Source: Pyrinomonadaceae bacterium (lineage in GTDB: Bacteria > Acidobacteriota > Blastocatellia > Pyrinomonadales > Pyrinomonadaceae). Taken from it: a stretch of 62,402 bases of DNA. The notes beneath the pieces were generated by a model that was given only the letters and a program-made list of their open reading frames with translations, was not told the origin of the DNA and did not search any database. A program made the position numbers and the translations under genes. How positions within the stretch are numbered: position 1 is the stretch's first letter; each line of letters opens with the position of its first letter. Below are positions 1 to 7,313 of the stretch, in pieces. Location of the stretch: assembly GCA_023717565.1 (NCBI GenBank), contig JAMQPI010000171.1, forward strand, positions 1 to 62,402, given 5' to 3'.

Positions 1-158
1 TGGCAAATTATTACCTGGCGCATTCAGCCCGTGCAGATATGTACCGCAGGCTCGGCAGGACAGCTGAGGCCCGGTCCTCTTATGAGAAAGCTCTGGCTCT
101 GACCCAACAGGAACCAGAGCGGCAATTCCTGCAAGAGCGGATTCGGCAACTGAAATAA
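1..158 (+). CDS. ECF sigma factor with TPR-like C-terminus, 3' end only
   Basis: The frame starting at base 3 is open from the window edge to TAA at 156-158 and gives 51 residues. They match the C-terminal helical repeat of the large ECF sigma factors (DUF6596 type): the patterns YYLAHSARADMYRRLGR and RTAEARSSYEKALAL are family hallmarks. In that family the C-terminal TPR-like extension replaces an anti-sigma factor, and the gene is usually linked to YCII/DGPF-domain genes, three of which lie within 7 kb here. The sigma-2 and sigma-4 regions are outside the window, so activity cannot be judged. This gene is the likely reader of the promoters at 2878 and 6923 (inference). Confidence 0.8.
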   Translation, partial: ANYYLAHSARADMYRRLGRTAEARSSYEKALALTQQEPERQFLQERIRQLK

Positions 159-192
159 AAACATTTGAGTGGCTGTCGATTTTCGGTCTACC

Positions 193-236
193 AATCAAGG
201 TTGTGAAGTAGCGACTTCGCCTCACGATTGATCTTT
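193..236 (+). terminator. Possible terminator hairpin after the sigma gene
   Basis: An imperfect inverted repeat, ATCAAGGTTGTGA pairing with TCACGATTGAT, encloses a small GAAGT/ACTTC hairpin and is followed by CTTTTG. It lies 35 bases after the sigma-factor stop. The U-tract is weak, so termination is only possible. The rest of 159-422 shows nothing else I can support. Confidence 0.4.
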
Positions 237-422
237 TGCGGCGGGTTACAAGTTTGACATCGAAGTCAAAGTCCCTTGATACTTCTCCTAGCGCGCTTAC
301 AGGGCGCCACCAACCCGCGGCAAGGGAACACTCCCACCTGTTTGGTCTGAGTCGTGTGCGTTTTGCACCTTCTTTCAGCCTGGTCTCAGCGGGGCACAGG
401 CGATTCATGAAAGGAGGTCGCA

Positions 423-2069
423 ATGACCACTTCGAAGTCTCTTCCGCCTCGTCCCTCTCTCGAGTCTCTCCGTAAACAGGCAAAAAAACTTGCGCGCGAT
501 ATTGATGCCCGTGATACCGACGCTATCGCACGTGCGCAGCTGCAACTGCCAAATATTGAGCTGCCTTTAACGCAGCGCAACGCGCAATTAGTGATCGCGC
601 GGGAGTACGGTTTCGCTGGTTGGCAAGAACTAACGGCCGAAGTGAGAAAACGTCTCGGTAACGATTTGGAACAGGCAGCAGCGCAAGCTCAAAGCGCTAT
701 TCATAACAACGACGTCGAACGTCTAAAGCAACTGTTGGCCGAATATCCCGCATTGCTTTCCTGGCATGATGTCGGTGCTGAGCGCGGTCTGTTGGGAATC
801 GCGACGGGCTCTTATGGCGATAGCTTCAACTCGCTCAGCGAACAACACTTCACCCGCGCCGACTGCGCCGAGTTGCTGATCGACGTCGGCGCAGTCGTGA
901 TTCCATCTGTGTGTGAGGAAATCCTCAGTTCCCGCGCCAGGGGACTGCTGCAGCTGTTTCAACGAAAAGGTCTGCTGCCGCGCACTCTCAAATTCTTTGT
1001 GGCGCTTGGCGATATCGACGCTGTCCGCACGGCGCTCGATGAAAACGTGAACGATCTACCTGCAATCACTGAAGCGTTCACGAGCGCCTGCAGCTTCGAG
1101 CATGAGTCGATCGCATCGCTATTGCTGGACGAAGTCATCGCGCGCGATCCAGAGCTTGGTGCCCTCATCGACGGGAGCGTAGGAAGACCGACGTTCGCGA
1201 GGTACTTCATCGACAACCGCCCTGGGCACGCAACCGAGCTCGGTCTCTGGAAGGCGTTTGTCATGGAGCACGTCAAGCGCGCGGTGTATTCCTGGAGTGG
1301 CAGCGAGACTTCGCTGAAGGATCGACGCGGAGACAGCGATCTACCCGCGTTCGTTGAACTCTTGCAGCGGGAATCGTGGCTGCTCGGCGAGGACCTCGTG
1401 GAGTTTCAAACGGAGATCATCCAGCGCGCAGCGCTGCAGGGTCGCGGAGAATTTATCACCGCCCTCCTCGATTTGAATCCCGCGATTCTACGGCGTCAGC
1501 CGCCACCGACATCGCAGGCGATCGAGTTCGCATTTACGTACGCGAACACGGACGTGATTCCGATCCTCACTCGCATCTGGCCAGTGCCTGACGATCTACC
1601 GCATGCCGCTGCCATGGGCAACCTTGCACGTGTGAAGCAATGGTTCGACGACTCGGGTGCTCCTGCACTGGGTGGAATCCAGAATCACTATCCCTCCAGT
1701 CCTTACATGCCGAAGGATCGCGTCGCGGAATCCTCACGCCAATGGGGCCCGCTAACGCAGCAGCACGTGCTCGATGTAGCGCTAGCCTGGTCGGTCATCA
1801 ACAGTCACCTCGACGTTGCCGACCTCTTACTTCAACACGGAGCCGACATTAACACGACCTGGAGTTCCCATGAGCCGGCAAGCATCCTGCACGAGCTCGT
1901 CTGGCACCGAAACTATGAGGCGATGCAGTTTCTCATCGACCGCGGCATTGATATGACCATCAAAGACCACCGCTGGAATAGTACTGCGCAGGGCTGGGCG
2001 CGTTACGCTGCAAACGACGAAAGGATGGCCCATTGGTTGGAAGAAGCCGAACAGCAGCAGAAGCGGTGA
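423..2069 (+). CDS. Ankyrin-repeat protein
   Basis: A 548-aa soluble protein without a signal peptide. Residues about 10-75 form the N-terminal domain that often precedes ankyrin repeats in Acidobacteria and Planctomycetes (SLESLRKQAKKLARDI, then AQLVIAREYGFAGWQEL). The middle is divergent and helical. Clear ankyrin repeats appear near the C-terminus from about residue 457 (LDVADLLLQHGADIN, then YEAMQFLIDRGIDM). The likely role is protein-protein binding in the cytoplasm; the partner is unknown. The ATG has a near-perfect AAAGGAGG Shine-Dalgarno eight bases upstream, which fixes the start. The gene stands alone, convergent with the next one. Confidence 0.85.
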   Translation: MTTSKSLPPRPSLESLRKQAKKLARDIDARDTDAIARAQLQLPNIELPLTQRNAQLVIAREYGFAGWQELTAEVRKRLGNDLEQAAAQAQSAIHNNDVERLKQLLAEYPALLSWHDVGAERGLLGIATGSYGDSFNSLSEQHFTRADCAELLIDVGAVVIPSVCEEILSSRARGLLQLFQRKGLLPRTLKFFVALGDIDAVRTALDENVNDLPAITEAFTSACSFEHESIASLLLDEVIARDPELGALIDGSVGRPTFARYFIDNRPGHATELGLWKAFVMEHVKRAVYSWSGSETSLKDRRGDSDLPAFVELLQRESWLLGEDLVEFQTEIIQRAALQGRGEFITALLDLNPAILRRQPPPTSQAIEFAFTYANTDVIPILTRIWPVPDDLPHAAAMGNLARVKQWFDDSGAPALGGIQNHYPSSPYMPKDRVAESSRQWGPLTQQHVLDVALAWSVINSHLDVADLLLQHGADINTTWSSHEPASILHELVWHRNYEAMQFLIDRGIDMTIKDHRWNSTAQGWARYAANDERMAHWLEEAEQQQKR

Positions 2070-2142
2070 GTACTCAGCACAACCAGCGTCGGAGTGCTCA
2101 CGATGACAAAGGCTAAAAACTCCGCATGGTTGGATCAGACAG

Positions 2143-2616
2143 TCAGGTCGTTCTCAGATTTTTCTCCACCGAATTTTGTAAGATCCGCTCAAACACCGCG
2201 GCGGCGGTGGCGATGATGGCAGAAACCAAAATAACGAAGACACCCATCATGACTCCACCGGCAATATCATCCTTACCACTGATAAAGATGAACAAATAGG
2301 CTTCCGCCCCGAGAATAAAGATCGCCGTTGTTAATGCGCAGTACTTGATGATCCGCAAAGCTCGCACCGAACGCTGGGAAAATATTTCGTTTCGTCGGGC
2401 ATACCCTAATATCTTGAATGCCTGGTAAAGACCGACAAACAATGGGACGAAGGCCAGGTATATATACGCCAGGAATGGATCCTTGAAGTAGATCTCAAAA
2501 AGCGTGGCGTTCACGTTCCTGCCCTCGACCTGGGGTTCCCAAAGCAGCAAGGCAAGAACGCCTACGCCGAGAAGTGCTGTTACTACCTGAAGGAAGATCG
2601 TAAAGCCTCGTTTCAT
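2143..2616 (-). CDS. DUF2975-family membrane protein
   Basis: A 157-aa protein with four hydrophobic segments: about residues 5-25, 48-68, 88-112 and 120-142. Length, topology and the motif LYQAFKILGYARRNEIFS fit DUF2975. Members of that family are often paired with a small XRE-type regulator (YozG-like); no such gene is adjacent here. It is an inner-membrane protein of unknown function. It is convergent with the ankyrin gene. Confidence 0.75.
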   Translation of the reverse strand: MKRGFTIFLQVVTALLGVGVLALLLWEPQVEGRNVNATLFEIYFKDPFLAYIYLAFVPLFVGLYQAFKILGYARRNEIFSQRSVRALRIIKYCALTTAIFILGAEAYLFIFISGKDDIAGGVMMGVFVILVSAIIATAAAVFERILQNSVEKNLRTT

Positions 2617-2694
2617 AGTTGATCCTTATAGCTCATTTACGTGCGACTCTATTTCACGGGTTTATCGTTTGTCCAATAAATATTTATCGTTAGT

Positions 2695-2790
2695 TCAGAA
2701 GAGTTCCTCGGCCGCCGCGACGATGATGCCCGGAGCGGCTTCAAGATCTTCAGCGACGACACTGACGTGATCCAATCTCTTGATCGTCAT
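2695..2790 (-). pseudogene. Remnant of a VOC/glyoxalase-fold protein
   Basis: A 31-codon minus-strand frame begins with ATG at 2790 and stops with TGA at 2695-2697. Its first 18 residues (MTIKRLDHVSVVAEDLEA) are the classic opening strand of vicinal-oxygen-chelate proteins. The family needs roughly 120 residues, and after residue 20 the similarity ends. I read it as the surviving 5' end of a VOC gene deleted during local rearrangement. A chance match is possible, but the motif is specific. Confidence 0.5.
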
Positions 2791-2877
2791 ATCCCTGGCT
2801 TAGCAGTGCAGAATCGAAGGCCTGCTCTGACCCACTTTAGTCGCTTAACCGCTGAAGAAAAAAATTCCTGGACGATT

Positions 2878-2903
2878 TGTCGAATTCCGTCCGGCCGTTC
2901 GAC
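2878..2903 (+). promoter_or_regulatory. ECF42-type promoter upstream of a DGPF gene
   Basis: TGTCGA at 2878-2883 and CGAC at 2900-2903 are separated by 16 bases, about 75 bases before the ATG of the YCII/DGPF gene at 2979. ECF42 sigma factors are reported to read a TGTCGA -35 box with a CG[A/T]C -10 box. A second copy of the motif precedes another DGPF gene (6897-6923), which makes chance less likely. The rest of the 2791-2978 gap shows nothing else. Confidence 0.6.
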
Positions 2904-2978
2904 TATATGGTGAAAGCAGGGCAATCGGCCCGCCCAAAGACCAAAAAATAAAGACCGTTACAGGAGAAAAGAAAAATC

Positions 2979-3347
2979 ATGCCACAGTATCTGGTTGCTA
3001 ACTACCTCCCCGACGACTTCGACCCGTCCGCCGTAACCGAAGCGATGATCGAGGAGATCCACGCGCTCAACCGCGAACTGATTGCTGCCGGCGTGAGGAA
3101 GTTTGCTTGCGGCATTGCCCCGGCCAGCAACGCAAAGACGCTGCGGTCCCAGCCCGACGGCAAGGTGCTCATCACCGACGGGCCATACACCGAGACCAAG
3201 GAGCACATGGGCGGATTTTGGATTCTGGAATGCGCTGATATCGACGAGGCGCTGGCATGGGCGAAGAAGGCTGCCATCGCCTGCGATGTGGCCGGCGAGG
3301 TGCGCGAGCTTCTTTTCTACCCGGCTCCGGAGGGAGCAACGGAATAG
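2979..3347 (+). CDS. YCII-related (DGPF-domain) protein
   Basis: A 122-aa small soluble protein of the YCII/DGPF family (dimeric ferredoxin-like fold, biochemical role unproven). The signature DGPYTETKEHMGGFWILE is present at about residues 67-84. Genes of this family are characteristically linked to, and transcribed by, ECF42 sigma factors; a matching promoter motif lies upstream. Start: ATG with CAGGAG 12 bases before it. It is one of three divergent paralogues in the first 7 kb. Confidence 0.85.
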   Translation: MPQYLVANYLPDDFDPSAVTEAMIEEIHALNRELIAAGVRKFACGIAPASNAKTLRSQPDGKVLITDGPYTETKEHMGGFWILECADIDEALAWAKKAAIACDVAGEVRELLFYPAPEGATE

Positions 3348-3494
3348 TCTGGCCGCAGCGCGCTGGCGCCGAGTTGTCGTGTCGGGTGCCTGCCGCGAGG
3401 CTTCCTGAAGGACGCCACCACCCGCTTTCTGAAGCTGCGCGTGGCTCGCAATAAGCCGGCGGTCACAGAACGCCTATTCTCAAGAGGGAAAACA

Positions 3495-4214
3495 ATGCGG
3501 AAGAAGAATGTTCAGTCAATTGCAATCAAAAGCTTTGCGCTGCTCGTTTTGCTCGGTACGGCGTACCAGGCGATGGCGCAGAATGCCGCAACACCTTATC
3601 CGAAGATGGCGACAATCGAGCAGTACCTAATGGATCGAACTGCCGAGATCGCGCTGGCACGCAGCGCAGCACCGGAGTCCATATCAGGCGATGCAGAAGT
3701 CTTGGTTCTTGGACGTCATGGTTTCGAAACGGCAGTCAAAGGCAAAAACGGTTTCGTCTGTATCGTGGGGCGTGGATGGTCATCCGCAGCGGATCCCGAC
3801 TTCTGGAATCCGAAAGTGCGGGTCCCCATATGTATGAATTCACCAGCCGCGCGTACGTACCTTCTAGCTATCACGAAAATAACCGACCTGGCTCTGGCGG
3901 GGCGGAACCTGGCTCAGGTGAACGAGGCCATCGCCGACGCCACCTCCAAAAAGGAACTCCCGGCAATGGAGCCAGGCGCGATGTGCTACATGACGGGGAA
4001 ACAAGGGTATGGTGGCGACGTCGCTCCGCACTGGCCTCCTCACCTCATGTTCTTCTTTTCCGATACCGACCCAGCTATCTGGGGAGCCAATCTCCGGGGT
4101 TCTCCTGTCATCGGGATTGCTGATCCACTGTCGCACCTGACGCAGTTCGTGATCGCCGTCGAACGTTACTCCGACGGAACGCCGGCGCCGAGCACGGCGA
4201 AGCACAAACATTGA
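3495..4214 (+). CDS. Exported hypothetical protein
   Basis: A 239-aa protein with a Sec signal peptide (hydrophobic residues 9-24, cleavage predicted after AMAQ). The mature part has no domain I can name. It contains several cysteines (FVCIVGRGW, PICMNSP, AMCYMTGK) that could form disulfides, and a His-rich C-terminus. The frame is open upstream to a GTG at 3441, but the ATG at 3495 has an AGAGGGA Shine-Dalgarno and opens directly into the signal peptide, so I chose it. It probably works in the periplasm or outside the cell; function unknown. Confidence 0.65.
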   Translation: MRKKNVQSIAIKSFALLVLLGTAYQAMAQNAATPYPKMATIEQYLMDRTAEIALARSAAPESISGDAEVLVLGRHGFETAVKGKNGFVCIVGRGWSSAADPDFWNPKVRVPICMNSPAARTYLLAITKITDLALAGRNLAQVNEAIADATSKKELPAMEPGAMCYMTGKQGYGGDVAPHWPPHLMFFFSDTDPAIWGANLRGSPVIGIADPLSHLTQFVIAVERYSDGTPAPSTAKHKH

Positions 4215-4250
4215 GAAACCAAAGGAGAAATCAATAGATTTATATTTTGT

Positions 4251-4697
4251 ATGAGCGTACAACAACAGATCCAAAAATATATTGGCAGCCAACCCGAACC
4301 AAAACGCAGCGACATGCAAGCGTTGCACCGCACCATTCTGGAGGTTATGCCAGCATGTAAATTATGGTTCTTGGATGGTAAAAACACTGAAAATAAGACT
4401 GTTTCTAATCCCAATATAGGATACGGACTCCACACCATAAAATATGCGGATGGAACAACCAGAGAGTTTTATCAAATTGGTCTGAGCGCAAACAAAACCG
4501 GAGTCTCTGTCTATATCCTTGGTATCGAAGATAAAAAATACTTAGCCCAGACATATGGAAAAGAACTCGGCAAGGCCAGCGTGACCGGGTATTGCATTAG
4601 GTTTAAAACTCTAAAAGACATAAACATTGAAATACTTGAAGCGGCAATACGATTTGGGTTTAAGGCTCAGAATGAAAAAGGCGGCCTGATGAAATAA
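4251..4697 (+). CDS. DUF1801-domain protein
   Basis: A 148-aa soluble protein matching the DUF1801 fold (YdhG/YdeI type): an N-terminal MHRTILEVMP-like helix (LHRTILEVMP at about 25-34), then a beta-rich part ending in a helix. Function in the family is unknown. The coding sequence is markedly AT-rich and lysine/asparagine-rich compared with the genes on both sides. An AAAGGAG lies 25 bases before the ATG, too far to be a normal Shine-Dalgarno. It is the first of three genes that look like a transferred segment. Confidence 0.75.
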   Translation: MSVQQQIQKYIGSQPEPKRSDMQALHRTILEVMPACKLWFLDGKNTENKTVSNPNIGYGLHTIKYADGTTREFYQIGLSANKTGVSVYILGIEDKKYLAQTYGKELGKASVTGYCIRFKTLKDINIEILEAAIRFGFKAQNEKGGLMK

Positions 4698-4730
4698 GTT
4701 TTTCGTAGGCGGAGGCGAGAAATAAACAAA

Positions 4731-5162
4731 ATGGAAAAACTAACCGCAGTTCAAACAGCTGCACGAAATAAAGCTAATTATCTAAAAGCAAAAGAATTGT
4801 TCAATCAAAACAAGGTTGACGAATGTGTTCTTTACTATGCTCCGAGCCACGAAGTTAAATCAAAACAGAGTGAGAAAGGACGTGGAGGAATTCAACAGTT
4901 TTTAGAAGGATTGCACGAAACCTGGGCAGATATCCAGATCATCGTTGAACACGTTGTCGCGGAAGAGAATTGGGTAATGGGCAGGAGTGTTGCCACTGCC
5001 ACACATACAAAAACAGTTTTGGGTGTGCCGGCGACAAACAAACAAATCGTCGCAACGTTTTGGGACTTGCACCATTTTAACGATGAAGGACTGATAATCG
5101 AAACGTGGAATTTGATGGACAGTCTAGCGATCATGCGGCAACTTGAACTCCTGAAAGGTTAG
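4731..5162 (+). CDS. SnoaL-like ester cyclase (NTF2-like fold)
   Basis: A 143-aa protein of the SnoaL/ester-cyclase family within the NTF2-like superfamily. The motif ATATHTKTVLGVPATNKQI followed by FNDEGLIIETWNLMD is diagnostic (the GRSVATGTHxGxFxGxPPTGKxV pattern). These proteins bind or isomerise small hydrophobic substrates; the actual substrate cannot be inferred. It is AT-rich like its neighbours and starts 33 bases after the DUF1801 gene, so the two probably moved and are transcribed together. Confidence 0.8.
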   Translation: MEKLTAVQTAARNKANYLKAKELFNQNKVDECVLYYAPSHEVKSKQSEKGRGGIQQFLEGLHETWADIQIIVEHVVAEENWVMGRSVATATHTKTVLGVPATNKQIVATFWDLHHFNDEGLIIETWNLMDSLAIMRQLELLKG

Positions 5163-5274
5163 TCAAGAAATCGAGCTGCTGCAGAAGCCGAAAAAACTTG
5201 TCTATAAAACAGGTCAAAAGTTTATCGCGCAATATTTATTAAAGCCGGATAGAAGAGGGGGTCAGGACACTAAA

Positions 5275-5829
5275 ATGAGAAATGTAATCTTCGCAATCAA
5301 CATTACCCTGGATGGCTGCGTCGACCACACCAAGCAAGTTGCTGATGACGAGACACATCAATATTTTACGGACCTCCTGAGTGAGGTTGACCTGGGTGTC
5401 TTTGGGCGTATCACCTACCAATTGATGGTTCCTTTTTGGCCTGAAGTCGCAAAAAACCAGTCGATGGACAAAGCATCGAACGAATTTGCTCAAGCATTTG
5501 ACTCCATCAACAAAATTGTTTTTTCACGATCATTAGACAGCGCTGAAGATAGAAATACGAGAATTGTTCGAGGGAACCTTCGCGACGAAATACTTAAGTT
5601 GAAACAAGAACAAGGCAAAAATATTTTAGTCGGAGGTGTAAGTGTCCCTTCACAACTTATAGAGCTTGGTCTGGTTGATGAATATCGTTTTGTCGTTGGG
5701 CCAATCGTTGCAGGAGAAGGGAGACGGTTGTTGGAGGGTGTTAGCCTGCCGGAGAGATTGCAACTAAAACTTGTTGAGTCAAAGATTTTTGAATCAGGAT
5801 GTGTCGCGCTTCGTTACCTGAAACAGTGA
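5275..5829 (+). CDS. Dihydrofolate reductase-like (RibD C-terminal domain) protein
   Basis: A 184-aa protein of the RibD-C/dihydrofolate-reductase superfamily. The N-terminus reads VIFAINITLDGCVDH, a GRITYQ motif follows, then ILVGGVSVPSQLIELGLVDEY, and VGPIVAGEGRRLLEG near the C-terminus. This is the stand-alone group of the family, NADPH-binding but of unknown substrate. The frame stays open for about 35 codons upstream without a usable start codon; the family normally begins at this ATG (AGGAC nearby). It is AT-rich like the two genes before it and is the last gene of the atypical segment. Confidence 0.85.
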   Translation: MRNVIFAINITLDGCVDHTKQVADDETHQYFTDLLSEVDLGVFGRITYQLMVPFWPEVAKNQSMDKASNEFAQAFDSINKIVFSRSLDSAEDRNTRIVRGNLRDEILKLKQEQGKNILVGGVSVPSQLIELGLVDEYRFVVGPIVAGEGRRLLEGVSLPERLQLKLVESKIFESGCVALRYLKQ

Positions 5830-5883
5830 CAGAAAAATCTGCGACAGCTGTGCTGCTGGCTACCACCAAGGCGGAGAAGAACA

Positions 5884-6291
5884 ATGAAATACATCTGTTT
5901 GGGATACCTCGAGCCAGGAAAATTCGAAGGGATGAGCGACGACGAGCGAAACGCAACGCTTGACGAATGCTTTGAGTACAACGACCATTTGCGCGCCAAC
6001 GGACATCTTATTGCCGAAGTACCTCTTCAGCCTCCGGAGACCGCGTTGACCCTGTACTGGAAAGACGGCAAGGTCGCGACGACGGACGGCCCCTATGCGG
6101 AGACCAAGGAACAGCTCGGCGGCATTCTCATCCTTGAGGCGCGAGACCTCAATCATGCCATTCAGCTTCTGTCACAGCATCCAGGCGGCATGAAGTATGA
6201 ACTTGGACCGAATGAGATACGGCCGGTTGCGGATTTGAGCGAAATCATAAAGGAGAGCGAGCAGCGGCGCCGAAAGGATTCCTCGCGATGA
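5884..6291 (+). CDS. YCII-related (DGPF-domain) protein
   Basis: A 135-aa second copy of the YCII/DGPF family, with TDGPYAETKEQLGGILILEA at about residues 63-82 and the typical opening MKYICLGYLEPGKFE. Start: ATG after AAGGCGGAGAAGAAC. Base composition returns to the GC-rich local norm here, so it is not part of the AT-rich insert just upstream. Its 3' end abuts the broken ECF sigma gene on the opposite strand. No TGTCGA-type promoter with a good -10 box is visible within 100 bases. Confidence 0.85.
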   Translation: MKYICLGYLEPGKFEGMSDDERNATLDECFEYNDHLRANGHLIAEVPLQPPETALTLYWKDGKVATTDGPYAETKEQLGGILILEARDLNHAIQLLSQHPGGMKYELGPNEIRPVADLSEIIKESEQRRRKDSSR

Positions 6292-6299
6292 GGCCGTCC

Positions 6300-6462
6300 A
6301 CGAGGGTCTAAGAGACGCCGCAATCAGCGCCTCCTGAACCGCATCCTCGGCGGCGGCGAAATCACCGAAGCGGCGGACCACCGAGCCCAGCAGTTGGGCG
6401 CGAGTTCGCGCAACAGATGCTCGGAACGAGTATCCAGCAAACCCAGCGTCATGGCGTTTCAT
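6300..6462 (-). pseudogene. Truncated ECF sigma factor (5' end)
   Basis: The minus-strand frame opens with ATG at 6462, overlapping the last 14 bases of the DGPF gene 6449-6844. It gives about 50 residues including LLGSVVRRFGDFAAAEDAVQEALIAA, which is region 2.1-2.2 of the DGPF-linked ECF sigma factors (ending at the conserved AEDAVQEAL). Similarity stops at about 6305; the frame then runs antisense into the neighbouring DGPF gene. Regions 2.3 to 4 are missing, so no working sigma factor can be made. The overlap suggests it was once translationally coupled to the DGPF gene. Confidence 0.75.
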
Positions 6463-6844
6463 CCGGCGGCCTGCTCATCACCTGCCGCACCTCGATCGCC
6501 ATATTCAAAGCAGTCCCGCCGGGCCCCGGAGCAGCCGACGCACGAGCAGCGATCTCATAAGCCCGCTCCGGACTCTCGACATCGACGATCCAGTAGCCGG
6601 CGAGAAATTCCTTCGATTCTGGAAACACGCCGTCCGTGACGGGGGTGCCGTTCTTGCCGGCCCGGACGAGTTTTGCCTGATCTGGACTGGTCAAGCCTTC
6701 GACCGTCACCAGCTCGCCCAACTTTTCGAGTTCCGTGTTCAGGCCCTTCCAGTACGCTATGTGCGCCTCGAAGTCCCTCTTCGGCCAGTTGAAAATGCTG
6801 TAGGCTCCTCTTTCCGGGGTGTTCATCATCAATATGTATTTCAT
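6449..6844 (-). CDS. YCII-related (DGPF-domain) protein
   Basis: A 131-aa third YCII/DGPF protein (opening MKYILMMNTPERG; core VTDGVFPESKEFLAGYWIVD, where DGPF reads DGVF). Strong Shine-Dalgarno AAAAAGGAGC before the ATG. It is preceded by a TGTCGA-N17-CGTC promoter (6897-6923) and followed by the overlapping, truncated sigma gene. The gene order DGPF then sigma is the standard arrangement of the ECF42 group, here with the sigma gene broken. Confidence 0.85.
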   Translation of the reverse strand: MKYILMMNTPERGAYSIFNWPKRDFEAHIAYWKGLNTELEKLGELVTVEGLTSPDQAKLVRAGKNGTPVTDGVFPESKEFLAGYWIVDVESPERAYEIAARASAAPGPGGTALNMAIEVRQVMSRPPDETP

Positions 6845-6896
6845 TGGCTCTGCTCCTTTTTATTTTTCGCATTGCTCTGCTCACTTTCATAGGTTA

Positions 6897-6923
6897 GACG
6901 GAGCCCGGGACGTATTCTCGACA
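6897..6923 (-). promoter_or_regulatory. ECF42-type promoter upstream of a DGPF gene
   Basis: On the minus strand TGTCGA (6923-6918) is followed after 17 bases by CGTC (6900-6897), 53 bases before the ATG of the DGPF gene. It is the same motif pair, with nearly the same spacing, as the one upstream of the gene at 2979. Confidence 0.6.
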
Positions 6924-7313
6924 TCGCGGAGACGGACTTTTCAAAACAATTGCCTGGCGGCTAGTGTCGCCGGGGGCGAACCATAGCCCGAATAAGGCGG
7001 GTCTTCGACGCGTGGCCCGACATTATGCCCCAATCTTGACGTAATTCGCCCACGGGTCAGCCCTGGTTCGACTCCTGGGCCTTTCTGTCCCGCAGCCGGA
7101 AAACCGGGGCGGATTGCCGTAATCCGGTAGCAAAACAATGTCGTTCCTCTTCCCCAAATCTAGTCCAGTCGGCTATATTGTTTGTTGCAAGCTTAGTCAT
7201 AAGTCACATAAGTCATCAGTCATAATAAGTCGTTAGCCATAAGGCGTAGTCGGTGCTAGCCGTTTCTGGCATGAGCTTTACCGGATTCGGCTCTGCCATT
7301 GTAGGAAACCATA
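6924..7313. other. Non-coding gap with a short AGTCATAA-type repeat
   Basis: No convincing gene. At about 7195-7235 variants of ATAAGTCA/AGTCATAA recur five or six times in about 40 bases, just before the GTG start of the DUF1592 gene; they could be a small operator array or simple-sequence drift. A T-arm-like GGTTCGACTCC at about 7067 has no matching acceptor stem. Confidence 0.4.

Noticed and set aside
3350-3494. Possible sigma-factor fragment after the first DGPF gene
   Set aside because: All three frames were read; none shows region 2 or 4 motifs, only an open frame leading into the next gene.
7060-7090. T-arm-like GGTTCGACTCC suggesting a tRNA
   Set aside because: The T-stem has a mismatch and no acceptor, D or anticodon arm can be paired upstream; no CCA-type 3' end fits.
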